A DNA stretch of 64,000 nucleotides, from contig JZRA01000048.1 of NCBI GenBank assembly GCA_001567485.1, positions 62,001 to 126,000 on the forward strand, read 5' to 3'. Both the position numbers and the translations under genes were made by a program. Each line of letters starts with the position of its first letter. The stretch's first letter is position 1. The stretch is from Chloroflexi bacterium OLB13 (GTDB taxonomy: Bacteria; Chloroflexota; Anaerolineae; Aggregatilineales; Phototrophicaceae). The notes beneath the pieces were generated by a model that worked only from the letters and a program-made list of their open reading frames with translations, had not been told where the DNA came from and searched no databases. Below, in pieces: positions 9,154 to 18,708 of this stretch.

Positions 9154-9182
9154 TTGACCGGCCTTATGCCGTCGGGTAAACT
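9154..9182 (+). promoter_or_regulatory. Sigma-70-type promoter of the pdh-tkt operon
   Basis: TTGACC (9154-9159) and TAAACT (9177-9182) are separated by exactly 17 bases, 64 bases ahead of the pdhA start codon. Both hexamers differ from consensus at one or two positions. Confidence 0.7.
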
Positions 9183-9246
9183 TAGGGCGTTTGATTCCGG
9201 ACCTTGCCCGCGTATTGCGCGCGGTGTTGGCGACTGGGGATGCTCA

Positions 9247-10221
9247 ATGGCAAATCCGAATAAAGAGACGCTGCTCGAATGGTATCGGCAAATGGTGCTG
9301 ATCCGCTTGTTCGAGACGCGGTGTGATGAGCTGTATCAGGAGAAGAAGATAACCGGCGTCTACATGCACCTGTACAGCGGACATGAAGCGACTGGCGTCG
9401 GCGCGCTTGCCGCGCTGCGGCCTGACGACAACGTGATTACCGCCTATCGTGACCACGGCATCGCGTTAGCCAAAGGCGTTCACCCGAACCCGATCATGGC
9501 CGAAATGATGGGCAGGAAGGACGGCGTGAGCGGCGGCAAGGGCGGGTCGATGCACATCGCCAGCAAGGAACATCGCATGTGGGGCGGCTACGCCATCGTC
9601 GGCGGCCATCTGCCGCTTGCGGCCGGCATCGCGTTCGCCTCGAAATACAAGGATACCGACGAGGTCACGATCTGCTTCATCGGCGACGGCGCTAGCAACA
9701 ATGGGTATTTCCACGAAGCGGTCAATATCAGCGGCGCGTGGAAACTGCCGATCGTGTGGATCATCGAGAACAACCTCGTCGCGATGGGTACACGCGTTGA
9801 GGACTCGACTGCCCAGCCTCTCCTGCACCTGCGCGCCGAGGGATACGGCATCAAGGACGGCGGTCGGATCGACGGGCAGGACGTAATGGCGGTGCATGAC
9901 GCGGTCAGCGATGCCGTCGCGTATGCGCGCAAGAACGGGCCTGTCCTGATCGAGTCGCTGACGTATCGCTACAAGGGCCACGGCGTCTCCGACAAATCGT
10001 ACGACAAGCGGTTCGCTGATGAACTCGAGGAATGGAAGCAGAACCGCGATCCGATTACGCTGTTCGAACGGGTGCTTGAGGGCAAATACAAGAACATCGG
10101 GCCGGAACTGAAACGCATTCACGACGCCTGTGCGCAGGCAGTCGACGAGTCGGTCGAGTTTGCGCTGAACAGCCCCGAACCGACCTACGACGACCTCATC
10201 CGCAACGTCTACGTCGACTAG
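9247..10221 (+). CDS. pdhA: Pyruvate dehydrogenase E1 component, alpha subunit
   Basis: The 324-residue protein is the alpha subunit of the heterotetrameric E1 of 2-oxoacid dehydrogenase complexes. It has the thiamine-diphosphate motif starting GDG (146-148) and ending ENN (174-176), plus [20 protein letters not shown] and [10 protein letters not shown] with the phosphorylation-loop region. E1 decarboxylates pyruvate and transfers the acetyl group to the lipoyl group of E2. Start ATG 9247 follows a GGGGATG stretch; the reading upstream of it has no family similarity. It is the first gene of pdhA-pdhB-pdhC-tkt, with a promoter 64 bases upstream. Acetoin dehydrogenase E1 is a close alternative, but the set of neighbours fits pyruvate. 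Confidence 0.93.
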   Translation: MANPNKETLLEWYRQMVLIRLFETRCDELYQEKKITGVYMHLYSGHEATGVGALAALRPDDNVITAYRDHGIALAKGVHPNPIMAEMMGRKDGVSGGKGGSMHIASKEHRMWGGYAIVGGHLPLAAGIAFASKYKDTDEVTICFIGDGASNNGYFHEAVNISGAWKLPIVWIIENNLVAMGTRVEDSTAQPLLHLRAEGYGIKDGGRIDGQDVMAVHDAVSDAVAYARKNGPVLIESLTYRYKGHGVSDKSYDKRFADELEEWKQNRDPITLFERVLEGKYKNIGPELKRIHDACAQAVDESVEFALNSPEPTYDDLIRNVYVD

Positions 10222-10250
10222 CACACACGCGAACGGGAGATCCTACAGAC

Positions 10251-11230
10251 ATGACTTCCAAAAACCTACCGATGCGTGAAGCGCTGCGCATGGCCCTCCG
10301 CGAAGAGATGCTTCGTGATGAACGGGTATTTGTCCTCGGCGAAGAAGTCGGAGAATGGCAGGGCACGCATCGCGTCACACAGGGCTTACTGGACGAATTC
10401 GGCGGGATGCGCGTACGGGACACGCCGATCAGTGAGATGGCGATTGCCGGTCTGGCCGTCGGTGCGGCGATGGCGGGGCTGCGGCCGGTCGCGAGATGAT
10501 GACGATCAACTTCGCGTTTCTCGCGCTGGACGCCATCATCAACCACGCCGCCAAGATCCATTATATGTTCGACGGTCAATTCACCGTGCCGCTGGTCATC
10601 CGCGCCGCCTCCGGCTGGGGCAATCAGGCGACCGCCACCCACAGTCATACGCCAGAGCCGATCTTCGCGCACTTCCCCGGCTTATACGTCGCCTGTCCGG
10701 CCACGCCGTCGGATGCCTATGGCATGCTCAAAGCGTCGATCCGCAACGACAACCCGATCCTGTTCACCGAGAGCATCGCGTTGTATCCCAAGCCGGGGCC
10801 GGTCACCGAAGACCCGGACTTCGTCCTGCCGATCGGCAAGGGCGACATCAAGCGCGAGGGCAAACACGTCACCCTCATTTCCTACGCCCGTGGTGTCGAG
10901 TGGTCGCTGGCGGCCGCGAAAGAACTCGCCAAAGACGGGGTCGAAGCTGAGGTCGTCGATTTGCGCTGGCTGCGGCCGCTGGATCTGGATCTCGTGTTCG
11001 AGAGCTTCAAGAAGACCAACCGCGCCGTGATCGTTGAGGAAAGCCTGCCCATGTACAGCTTCGGCAGCGAGATCGCCGCGCAGATTCAGGATCACTGCTT
11101 CGACTACATGGATGCCCCGATCAAGCGGGTATCGGCCATGGACGTTCCGCTGCCGTTCGCGCGGGAGATCGAGCTGATGGCGCTGCCGAACGTCCAGAAA
11201 GTCCTAGATGCCGTGGAGGAGATTCTCTAA
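10251..11230 (+). CDS. pdhB: Pyruvate dehydrogenase E1 component, beta subunit; single-base frameshift
   Basis: The beta subunit of E1 is present in two frames. 10251-10499 encodes the start ([40 protein letters not shown]) and 10496-11230 encodes the rest ([47 protein letters not shown]). In the family these join as GLRPVxEMMTINF, so one base is missing at about 10490-10497. With it restored the protein has 326 residues, the usual size. The large, intact family match on both sides argues for a sequence error or a very recent mutation. The stop codon overlaps the pdhC start (TAATG), so beta and E2 are translationally coupled. ATG 10251 follows a GGGAGA site. Confidence 0.88.
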
Positions 11231-12507
11231 TGACGGACATCGTACTGAGCATGGACGGCTTGCTGCTGAATTGGCTCAAGCAGGTTGGGGACACGGTCAA
11301 GAAGGGCGAGGTCATCGCCGAATTTGAAGCCGATAAAGCGACCGTCGAGGTCGAAGCCCCTGCCGACGGTGCCATCACGGCGCTCCACGGCGAGATCGGC
11401 GAGGAGATCTCCAGCGGCACAGTGATCGGCCAGATCGGGGCGAACGCCGCCGCGGCGGCCCCGACGCCTGAAGCGCCAAAGGCCGAAAAGCCGGCCGCTA
11501 AACCTGCCGGTGAAGCACAAGCGTCTGCCGCGCCCGCCCCTACGAACGGCGCGACGATGGAGAACGGGCGCGTCAAGGCGTCACCGTTGGCGCGTAACAT
11601 CGCCAAAGAGAAGGGGATCGACCTCGCACAGGTTCCGGGAAGCGGGCCGGGCGGGCGGATTGTGCGGGCGGACGTAGAGACGTTCACGCCCAGCGCGGCG
11701 CCTGCCGCTGCGCCCGCCGCGAAACCGGGCGCAGCGCCTCAGGCCGGCTCGTTTGGCGATCCGTCCGGCATCCCGATTATCCGCCTACGCCAGATTCCGG
11801 CCGATGCGGAAGATGTCGAACTGCTGGACGTCTCGCGCATGCGTAAAGCCATCGCGAACAGCACGACCGAGAGTAATCAGCAAGTCCCGACGTTCTTCGT
11901 CACCAGTGAGTACAACCTTGACCCGCTGCTGGAGCTGCGCGCGCAGCTTAATTCGTCGCTGGGTGACAAGGGCGTCAAGATCAGTGTCAACGATATGATC
12001 GTCAAGGCCGCGGCGCTGGCGCTGCGTCAGTTCCCGAACCTCAACACGCATTATTACGGCGAGAAATTGGTTCGCCACACCCACATCAACATCGGCATTG
12101 CGGTTGCTCCGGCAAACGGCGGCGGCGTTATCTACGTCGTCGCGAAAGACGCCGACCGGGTGTCGTTGAGTACGCTGGCCCAAACGAACAAGGAGATGAT
12201 CGACCGCGCGCGTGAGCTAAAGCTCAAGCCCGAAGATACGAAAGGCGCGACGTTCAGCACCAGCAACCTCGGCCCGTATGACGTCGATCAGTTCACCGCT
12301 GTGATCAACCCACCGGAAGCCGGCGTTCTCGCCATCGGAAGCGGGCGCAAAGTTCCCGTCGTCAAGCCGGACGGGACGGTGACGGCCGGAACGCGAATCA
12401 AGATCACCCTGAGCGTCGACCACCGGGTCAGCGACGGCGCTGAAGGCGGTCAGTTCATGTTCGCGTTGAAGGGCCTGATCGAGAACCCCATGCGACTGCT
12501 GCTGTAA
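11230..12507 (+). CDS. pdhC: Dihydrolipoyllysine-residue acetyltransferase (E2)
   Basis: The 425-residue protein has the E2 layout: an N-terminal lipoyl domain with the lipoylated lysine at residue 36 ([12 protein letters not shown]), an Ala-Pro linker, a peripheral subunit-binding domain at about 115-150 ([28 protein letters not shown]), a second Ala-Pro linker, and a catalytic domain ending with [11 protein letters not shown] (His398, Asp402). It accepts the acetyl group from E1 and passes it to CoA. Ser replaces the usual Ile/Val in the HRxxDG motif, which is tolerated. The start overlaps the pdhB stop by one base. No dihydrolipoamide dehydrogenase (E3) gene follows; the complex must use one from elsewhere. 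Confidence 0.93.
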   Translation: MTDIVLSMDGLLLNWLKQVGDTVKKGEVIAEFEADKATVEVEAPADGAITALHGEIGEEISSGTVIGQIGANAAAAAPTPEAPKAEKPAAKPAGEAQASAAPAPTNGATMENGRVKASPLARNIAKEKGIDLAQVPGSGPGGRIVRADVETFTPSAAPAAAPAAKPGAAPQAGSFGDPSGIPIIRLRQIPADAEDVELLDVSRMRKAIANSTTESNQQVPTFFVTSEYNLDPLLELRAQLNSSLGDKGVKISVNDMIVKAAALALRQFPNLNTHYYGEKLVRHTHINIGIAVAPANGGGVIYVVAKDADRVSLSTLAQTNKEMIDRARELKLKPEDTKGATFSTSNLGPYDVDQFTAVINPPEAGVLAIGSGRKVPVVKPDGTVTAGTRIKITLSVDHRVSDGAEGGQFMFALKGLIENPMRLLL

Positions 12508-14528
12508 TGGAGAGCGACCCAGTGACACCCTCACCAGAGCTTGAGCGCAAAGCGATCAACACGATTCGCACGCTCGCCATCGACGCCATCCAAAAGGCCA
12601 ACAGCGGCCATCCGGGCCTCCCGATGGGCGCTGCGCCCATGGCCTACACGCTGTGGACGCGCCATCTTCGCCACAACCCGTCGAATCCCAAGTGGCCTGA
12701 CCGTGATCGATTCATCCTCAGCGCCGGGCATGGCTCGATGCTGCAGTACGCCCTGCTGTACCTGACCGGCTATGATCTGACGCTTGACGACATCAAAGCA
12801 TTTCGTCAGTTTCACAGCAAGACGCCGGGCCACCCAGAGAATCACGCGACCCCCGGTGTCGAGACGACGACCGGCCCGTTGGGGCAAGGCGCGGCCAACG
12901 CTGTCGGCATGGCGCTGGCAGAGGCAATCCTCGCCAAGCACTTCAACCGTGACGGCCATACCATCGTCAATCACTACACGTATGCACTCGTCAGCGATGG
13001 TGATTTGATGGAAGGCGTGTGCATGGAGGCTTCTGCCTTGGCGGGTCATTGGGGCCTCGGCAAGCTGATCTTCCTGTACGACTCCAACGACATCACGCTT
13101 GACGGCCCCGCCAACATCGCGTTCTCCGAGAACATCGGCGGCCGCTACGAAGCGTGGAATTGGCACGTGGTCACGGTTCGCGACGGCAACAACATCGAGG
13201 CGATTGACGCCGCGATCAAAGAGGCGCAGGCGCACAGCGATCAACCGTCGCTCATCATCGTCAAGACGGTGATCGGCTACGGCAGCCCTCACAAGGCCGG
13301 CACGTCAAAGGCGCACGGCTCACCGCTCGGCGCAGACGAAGTGATCCTGACCAAGCAGAGCTATGGCTGGCCGCACGAGCCGTTCTACGTCCCCGGCGAT
13401 GTCCTCGAACTGATGCGTTCGGCACAGGACGAGGGTACCGACGTTGAGGACGCGTGGCAGGCCAAGTTCGATGCGTGGCGCAGCGAATTCCCGGAACTCG
13501 CGCATGAGTGGGATCAGCTGATGGCGCATCAGCTTCCGGCAGATTGGGATGCGGACATCCCGGCGTTCGACCCCGCCAAAGCGATGGCGACGCGTGTCGC
13601 AGGCGGCACGGTATTGAACGCGATCGCCAAACACATCTTGACGTTTGTCGGCGGTGATGCCGATCTGGCCGGCAGCACGCGCACCTTGATCGCCGGCGCA
13701 GAGCAGACCGCGCAGGGTTCCCCCGCGGCCCGTAACATCCGCTTCGGCGTGCGCGAACACGCGATGGGTTCAATCGTGAACGGGCTGGCCCTGCATGGCG
13801 GCATCGTCCGGCCGTACAGCGCGACGTTCCTGACGTTCTCCGACTATATGCGGCCAGCGATTCGACTCGGCGCATTGATGAAGGTGAAGGCGGTATACAT
13901 CTTCACGCATGACAGCATCGGCCTCGGAGAGGATGGCCCGACTCATCAGCCGGTCGAACACGTAATGAGCTTGCGCACGATTCCCAACCTGTACGTCTTC
14001 CGGCCAGCGGACGCGAACGAGACGGCGGCAGCGTGGAAGGCGGCTATGACGGTCGATGGGCCGGCCGTGATGTGTTTGACGCGGCAGGACTTGCCGGTTC
14101 TCGCCGACGTGGAACGCGTGCGCGCTGGAGTCTCGCGCGGCGGCTATATCCTGTCCGACAGCGATGGCACACCGGATGTCATCGTGCTTGCCACCGGCAG
14201 CGAGGTCAGCATCGCGCTGGACGCACAGCGCCGGCTGGCCGAGGGAGGCGTCAAGGCGCGTGTCGTCTCGCTGCCGTGTTGGGAGCTTTTCGACCAGCAG
14301 GATGCTGTCTACCGTGAAAGTGTGCTTCCGCCGTCCATCACACGCCGCGTTAGCATCGAGGCAGGGGTCACGCTCGGCTGGCAGAAGTTTATCGGGCCGA
14401 ACGGCATCGCTATCGGTGTCGACCACTTCGGCGCCAGCGCCCCGTATGAAGTCCTGTACGAAGCATTCGGGCTGACGGCCGAACACGTCGTGACCGCTGT
14501 CCGAAGCCTTCTGCCTTCCGGCGGATGA
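12507..14528 (+). CDS. tkt: Transketolase
   Basis: At 673 residues this is full length. It has the pyrimidine and TPP-binding domains and C-terminal domain of transketolase: [21 protein letters not shown] near residue 30, [49 protein letters not shown] and [11 protein letters not shown] near the C-terminus. It transfers two-carbon units between sugar phosphates in the pentose phosphate pathway. The ATG overlaps the TAA of pdhC (TAATG), so it is the fourth gene of the PDH operon, an unusual partner that ties pentose phosphates to acetyl-CoA formation. Its stop overlaps the start of an arginase-like remnant (ATGA). Confidence 0.96.
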   Translation: MESDPVTPSPELERKAINTIRTLAIDAIQKANSGHPGLPMGAAPMAYTLWTRHLRHNPSNPKWPDRDRFILSAGHGSMLQYALLYLTGYDLTLDDIKAFRQFHSKTPGHPENHATPGVETTTGPLGQGAANAVGMALAEAILAKHFNRDGHTIVNHYTYALVSDGDLMEGVCMEASALAGHWGLGKLIFLYDSNDITLDGPANIAFSENIGGRYEAWNWHVVTVRDGNNIEAIDAAIKEAQAHSDQPSLIIVKTVIGYGSPHKAGTSKAHGSPLGADEVILTKQSYGWPHEPFYVPGDVLELMRSAQDEGTDVEDAWQAKFDAWRSEFPELAHEWDQLMAHQLPADWDADIPAFDPAKAMATRVAGGTVLNAIAKHILTFVGGDADLAGSTRTLIAGAEQTAQGSPAARNIRFGVREHAMGSIVNGLALHGGIVRPYSATFLTFSDYMRPAIRLGALMKVKAVYIFTHDSIGLGEDGPTHQPVEHVMSLRTIPNLYVFRPADANETAAAWKAAMTVDGPAVMCLTRQDLPVLADVERVRAGVSRGGYILSDSDGTPDVIVLATGSEVSIALDAQRRLAEGGVKARVVSLPCWELFDQQDAVYRESVLPPSITRRVSIEAGVTLGWQKFIGPNGIAIGVDHFGASAPYEVLYEAFGLTAEHVVTAVRSLLPSGG

Positions 14529-14857
14529 GCGCGCAGGCGTCTATCCTCGGAATCCTTATCGACTGCACCGGCAGATTCGCCGGATGTGAAAACGCACCGG
14601 CCGCCTTACGCGCGGCCGGTCTCGTTGAGCGGCGCCAACTGTCCGACTCCGGCGACCGGTCATCCGGCCCCATGACCCGACTTGCGATCTGTGACACCGT
14701 GTGCAGGCCACCAACAGTTGATCGGCGGCGCACCGCCGCGTTTCTAAGAATCAGGCACAGTCAGGCGAACGGAGTCGTCAAAATCGACAAGCGCGAGGGG
14801 AACTATTCGTATAGAAATACTGATGAGTATTTTGGCAGGTTGCACAAAATCTGCTAG
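14525..14857 (+). pseudogene. Remnant resembling the N-terminus of an arginase/ureohydrolase-family protein
   Basis: A 110-codon reading frame starts at ATG 14525 in a 4-base overlap with the transketolase stop. Its first ~45 residues, including ILIDCTGRFAGCENAPAALR, AAGLVER and LSDSGD, resemble the N-terminal strand of ureohydrolases (arginase, agmatinase). After that the sequence loses all likeness and none of the manganese-binding motifs (such as DAHxD) is present. I read it as the remains of a truncated gene that was once the last member of the operon. Downstream to 14895 I see only promoter elements. The same segment also contains an ACCGGCCGC/GCGGCCGGT hairpin that could act as a terminator for tkt, so the protein likeness should be checked. 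Confidence 0.45.
14815..14832. promoter_or_regulatory. Perfect inverted repeat overlapping the -35 region
   Basis: AAATACT-GATG-AGTATTT is a perfect 7-base inverted repeat whose right end overlaps the -35 box of the indolepyruvate oxidoreductase promoter, the position expected of a repressor operator. Confidence 0.5.
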
Positions 14858-14860
14858 TAT
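14832..14860 (+). promoter_or_regulatory. Sigma-70-type promoter of the indolepyruvate oxidoreductase gene
   Basis: TTGGCA (14832-14837) and TAGTAT (14855-14860) are separated by exactly 17 bases, 35 bases before the start codon. Confidence 0.7.
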
Positions 14861-14895
14861 GGACTCAATCGAAACCGTGATGTACTGGGGAGCGA

Positions 14896-17800
14896 ATGAC
14901 CGAGCAGATACAGCCGATTCCCGGTGAGCTTCCGGGACGCGAAAAGAACTACAAGACCAAGCGTAAGTTAACGGGTAAACCAGATTTCTCTCTTGATGCC
15001 AAGTATTTGCAAGAAGATGGCATCATCGTCTTAAGCGGAACACAGGCGCTGGTACGGCTGCCGTTAGATCAACACCGTGCCGACCGGCGGCGCGGCCTGA
15101 ACACCGCCGCGTTCATCTCAGGCTACCGGGGGTCGCCGCTCGGTGGGCTTGATTTGCTGTTGGGTCAACACGAGCAGATCACGCGCGATCATCATGTCCA
15201 CTTTGTGCCGGCCATCAACGAAGACCTCGGCGCGACAGCCGTATTTGGCAGTCAGCTTGCCAACCTGCTGCCGAACCCGCGCTACGACGGCGTCATCGGT
15301 ATGTGGTATGGCAAAGCACCCGGCGTCGACCGCAGCGGGGACGCTTTTAAGCACGCCAACTTCGCCGGCGTCGGCAAATACGGTGGCGTGCTGGCGCTCG
15401 GCGGGGACGATCCAAACGCCAAGTCATCGACCCTACCCTCCGCGACGGAGTACCAGTTCTACGACGCCATGATGCCGATTCTGTTCCCCGGCAACGTGCA
15501 GGAACTGCTCGACTTCGGGCGTTACGGCTTCGAGCTGTCGCGCTACTGCGGGTTATGGGTCGGCTTCAAGGTCGTGACCAACGTCGCAGACGAGTTCGCA
15601 ACGGTGGAGGTCGCCAAAGATCGCAATCCGATGGTCGACCCCGGCTTCGAGTACCGGGGAAAACCGTGGGCCGCGCACCAATACCCACAGCTTCTCACGC
15701 CGTACACCCTGACCACCGAACGCGAGATGATCGAGGGCAAGCTGGAAGCTGCCCGCGCGTTTGGCGCCGCGAACCGGCTGAACAAGATCGTTGTTCACGG
15801 CGGAGACGACTGGATTGGCATCGTTGCATCCGGTAAGACGTACTTCGACCTGCGGCAGGCTTTGCTTGAGCTGGGTGTCGATGACGACGATACGCTGCGG
15901 CACTACGGCATCCGCATACTCAAGATCAACCTGCTGTCCCCCATCGACTCGGCGTTGATCCGCGAGTTCGCCGACGGCCTTGAAGAGATCGTCGTGATCG
16001 AGGAAAAACGCTCGTTCGTCGAGGGCTTCATACGCGATGCGCTCTTCAACCTCGCCGTGCGGCCGAAAGTGGTCGGCAAATCCGACGAGAACGACCGGCC
16101 GTTAGTCAAGCCATACGGGGAACTGGACAGCGATGACATCGCCGGTATCCTGTATCGCCGGCTGACTCAGCGCATCCCGCGTGAGGCGCTCAACGACCGG
16201 CTCGATCAAATCGCCAAGCAGCCCCTCCCTACCACACTGCCGCTGCTGGCGCGCACGCCGTACTACTGCTCAGGCTGCCCGCATAACACGTCAACCTTGA
16301 ACGTGCCCGAAGGCGCAGTGGTCGCCGCCGGGATCGGCTGCCACACGATGACGCTGCTCATGGATCGCACCAAAGATCAGATCTTCGGCTTGACGCAGAT
16401 GGGCGGCGAGGGGGCGCAGTGGGTCGGCGCATCGCCGTTTACCGATACCGATCACATCTTCCAGAACCTCGGCGATGGAACGCTGTTCCACAGCGGCACG
16501 CTGGCGATCCGTCAGGCGGTCGCCGCTAAGGCGCATCTGACCTACAAGATCCTGTGGAATTCCGCGGTTGCGATGACCGGCGGACAGGAACTTGAGGTAC
16601 AGATTCCGGTTTGGCAGCTCACACAACTGCTGCGCACGGAGGGCGTCGGCAAGATGATCGTCACGTCCGCCGAGCCTGAGAACTATCCCTCGCACGCGGC
16701 ATGGGCTGAGGGAGTCGAAGTGTGGCACCGCGACCGGATCGAGGAAGCGCAGCTCGTGCTAGCGGCAGAACCGGAGGTTACGGCGCTCATCCACGACCAG
16801 TACTGCGCCGCCGAACTTCGCCGTAAGCGCCGTCGCGGCCTGATTCCTGAACCCTCTACTCACGTCTTCATCAACGAAGCGGTGTGCGAAGGGTGCGGTG
16901 ACTGCGGAGAGAAGTCAAACTGCCTCAGCGTGTTCCCGGTGGATACCGAGTTTGGCCGCAAGACGCAGATCCATCAGTCGTCCTGCAACAAGGACTACTC
17001 ATGCGTAAAAGGCGACTGCCCAGCGTTCATCATGGTCGTGCCGGCCCAGAACAGGAAGCGCGCGCGCGCGATCTACGAGGTCGACGTGCCGCTGCCAGAG
17101 CCGACACTCCGCGTCGATGGCGAGTCCAGCCTGTATATGATGGGCATTGGCGGCACCGGTGTCGTCACGGTCAATCAAATCCTCGGCACGGCCGCGTTGA
17201 TCGACGGGAAGGCTGTGCTGTCGCTCGATCAAACCGGCTTGAGCCAGAAGGGCGGCCCGGTCGTCAGCCATCTCAAGTTCCTCGAAGGGCCATCTGAGGT
17301 ATCGAATAAGCTGTCACGCGGCAGCGCCGATGGATACCTTGTGTTCGATCTGCTGACCGGCACGTCGCACGCGAATTTGATCCACGCTCAGCCCGGCAAG
17401 ACGGTCGCAATCGTGTCGTCGAGCATGGTGCCGACCGGCCAGATGGTCGCATCGACTCAGGTCGGCTATCCACGGATGGCACACCTTCACAACGCGATTG
17501 ACGAGTTCACCACACCCGAGGCGAACGTCTATTTCGACGCCATCGCGCTCAGCGAGTCGCTGTTCGGTTCGCACATGCCCGCCAACTTGATGCTGGTGGG
17601 CGCGGCGTATCAGGCGGGCGTCATCCCGATCAGCGCCGCGGCCATCGAGAAGGCCATCGAGATCAACGGCGTATCGGTGAAAGCCAACATCCAAGCGTTC
17701 CGCGTCGGGCGCCGCACCGTGATTGAGCCGGGATGGGTCGATACGCTGCCGACCAAACGCGCCGGCGACCTGACGTACACGACGCCGCTCTCCCCTGAGG

Positions 17801-18450
17801 CGCAGGCGCTTGTGGACAGCGTAGGCGCAGGCGGCGAGCTGCAGCGTCTACTCTCAATTCGCGTGCCGGAGCTGATCGCCTATCAGAACGTGGCCTACGC
17901 AAAGTCGTATGTCGATTTCGTCAAGCAGGTCGCCGAAGCGGAGCAGAAGGCGCTCCCCAACGAAACTGCGCTTACTGAAGCTGTCGCGCGCTATCTATTC
18001 AAGCTGATGGCCTACAAGGACGAGTACGAGGTCGCGCGGCTTCATCTCAATGAGAACGTCAAGGCCGAACTGGCCGAGCAGTTCGGCGAGAGCGCAAAGA
18101 CCGCGTACATGCTGCACCCGCCGATGCTGCGCAGTTGGGGCCTGAAGCACAAGCTGAAGCTCGGCCAGTGGTTCAACCCCGGCCTGAGCCTACTCAAGCG
18201 CATGAAGTGGGTGCGCGGGACGCCGTTCGACCTCTTTGGCTACGCGAAGGTTCGCCGTGTGGAACGCGCGCTGATCGGCGAGTATCGCGCGTTGATCGCA
18301 AACCACCTCGGCAGCCTCGACGCCTCGAATCACCCGGCGTTGGTCGAACTGGCACGCCTGCCAGACATGATCCGTGGCTACGAGAGTATCAAGATGGCGA
18401 ACGTCGAAAAGTATTACTCGGCGGTCAAGGATGTGCTCAGCCGCATCTAA
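14896..18450 (+). CDS. Fused indolepyruvate:ferredoxin oxidoreductase
   Basis: The 1184-residue protein joins the alpha and beta parts of indolepyruvate:ferredoxin oxidoreductase. In order: a thiamine-diphosphate/2-oxoacid-oxidoreductase alpha region (SGYRGSPLGGLD, PAINEDLGATAVFGSQL), a YYCSGCPHNTS segment at about 455, a pyrophosphate-binding region (GIGCHTMTL, GGEGAQWVG), an iron-sulfur region beginning at Cys664 (CEGCGDCGEKSNC, then CNKDYSCVKGDCP), the gamma-type domain (MGIGGTGVVTVNQILG, DQTGLSQKGGPVVSH), and a C-terminal region of the DUF6537 kind. It decarboxylates aryl-pyruvates to aryl-acetyl-CoA with ferredoxin as acceptor. Size and domain order match the long single-chain form found in many bacteria. 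A GGGAG site precedes ATG 14896. It has its own promoter with an operator-like repeat. Confidence 0.92.
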   Translation: MTEQIQPIPGELPGREKNYKTKRKLTGKPDFSLDAKYLQEDGIIVLSGTQALVRLPLDQHRADRRRGLNTAAFISGYRGSPLGGLDLLLGQHEQITRDHHVHFVPAINEDLGATAVFGSQLANLLPNPRYDGVIGMWYGKAPGVDRSGDAFKHANFAGVGKYGGVLALGGDDPNAKSSTLPSATEYQFYDAMMPILFPGNVQELLDFGRYGFELSRYCGLWVGFKVVTNVADEFATVEVAKDRNPMVDPGFEYRGKPWAAHQYPQLLTPYTLTTEREMIEGKLEAARAFGAANRLNKIVVHGGDDWIGIVASGKTYFDLRQALLELGVDDDDTLRHYGIRILKINLLSPIDSALIREFADGLEEIVVIEEKRSFVEGFIRDALFNLAVRPKVVGKSDENDRPLVKPYGELDSDDIAGILYRRLTQRIPREALNDRLDQIAKQPLPTTLPLLARTPYYCSGCPHNTSTLNVPEGAVVAAGIGCHTMTLLMDRTKDQIFGLTQMGGEGAQWVGASPFTDTDHIFQNLGDGTLFHSGTLAIRQAVAAKAHLTYKILWNSAVAMTGGQELEVQIPVWQLTQLLRTEGVGKMIVTSAEPENYPSHAAWAEGVEVWHRDRIEEAQLVLAAEPEVTALIHDQYCAAELRRKRRRGLIPEPSTHVFINEAVCEGCGDCGEKSNCLSVFPVDTEFGRKTQIHQSSCNKDYSCVKGDCPAFIMVVPAQNRKRARAIYEVDVPLPEPTLRVDGESSLYMMGIGGTGVVTVNQILGTAALIDGKAVLSLDQTGLSQKGGPVVSHLKFLEGPSEVSNKLSRGSADGYLVFDLLTGTSHANLIHAQPGKTVAIVSSSMVPTGQMVASTQVGYPRMAHLHNAIDEFTTPEANVYFDAIALSESLFGSHMPANLMLVGAAYQAGVIPISAAAIEKAIEINGVSVKANIQAFRVGRRTVIEPGWVDTLPTKRAGDLTYTTPLSPEAQALVDSVGAGGELQRLLSIRVPELIAYQNVAYAKSYVDFVKQVAEAEQKALPNETALTEAVARYLFKLMAYKDEYEVARLHLNENVKAELAEQFGESAKTAYMLHPPMLRSWGLKHKLKLGQWFNPGLSLLKRMKWVRGTPFDLFGYAKVRRVERALIGEYRALIANHLGSLDASNHPALVELARLPDMIRGYESIKMANVEKYYSAVKDVLSRI

Positions 18451-18651
18451 GCACGAAGTTGAAAGTGATGCGTGATGAGAAAACGCCGCGCCGTATAGCT
18501 CGACTAACGCTGCAAGATGGGAGACCTAATCACTCGACCCACGAGCACCGGCTTACGCAAGAAGGGATGCGCGCTGCGTGAGACTCACAGATGTACCTCC
18601 CGCAGAGCATTGAAGCGTCGAGGACACGAGTCGAACAGGTTAAGAACGCAG

Positions 18652-18690
18652 AAAAGCGAGGGGCGATCCGCGGTGGATCGCCCCTCGTTC
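18652..18690 (-). terminator. Rho-independent terminator of the 18.7-28 kb cassette
   Basis: GAGGGGCGATCC and GGATCGCCCCTC form a 12-13 base-pair stem around a 5-base loop. On the minus strand it is followed by CTTTTCT. It lies 20 bases after the stop of the last cassette gene. The remaining part of the 18451-18708 gap shows no gene or RNA that I recognise. Confidence 0.88.
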
Positions 18691-18708
18691 GTGATGCGAG
18701 GATGGCGG

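Noticed and set aside
10490-10500. pdhB considered as two separate genes
   Set aside because: Both parts match one E1-beta protein end to end with a single base missing; the second part has no start signal of its own.
18451-18650. Possible tRNA or small RNA in the gap after the indolepyruvate oxidoreductase gene
   Set aside because: No cloverleaf or TTCGAAT-type arm could be built; only the terminator is clear.
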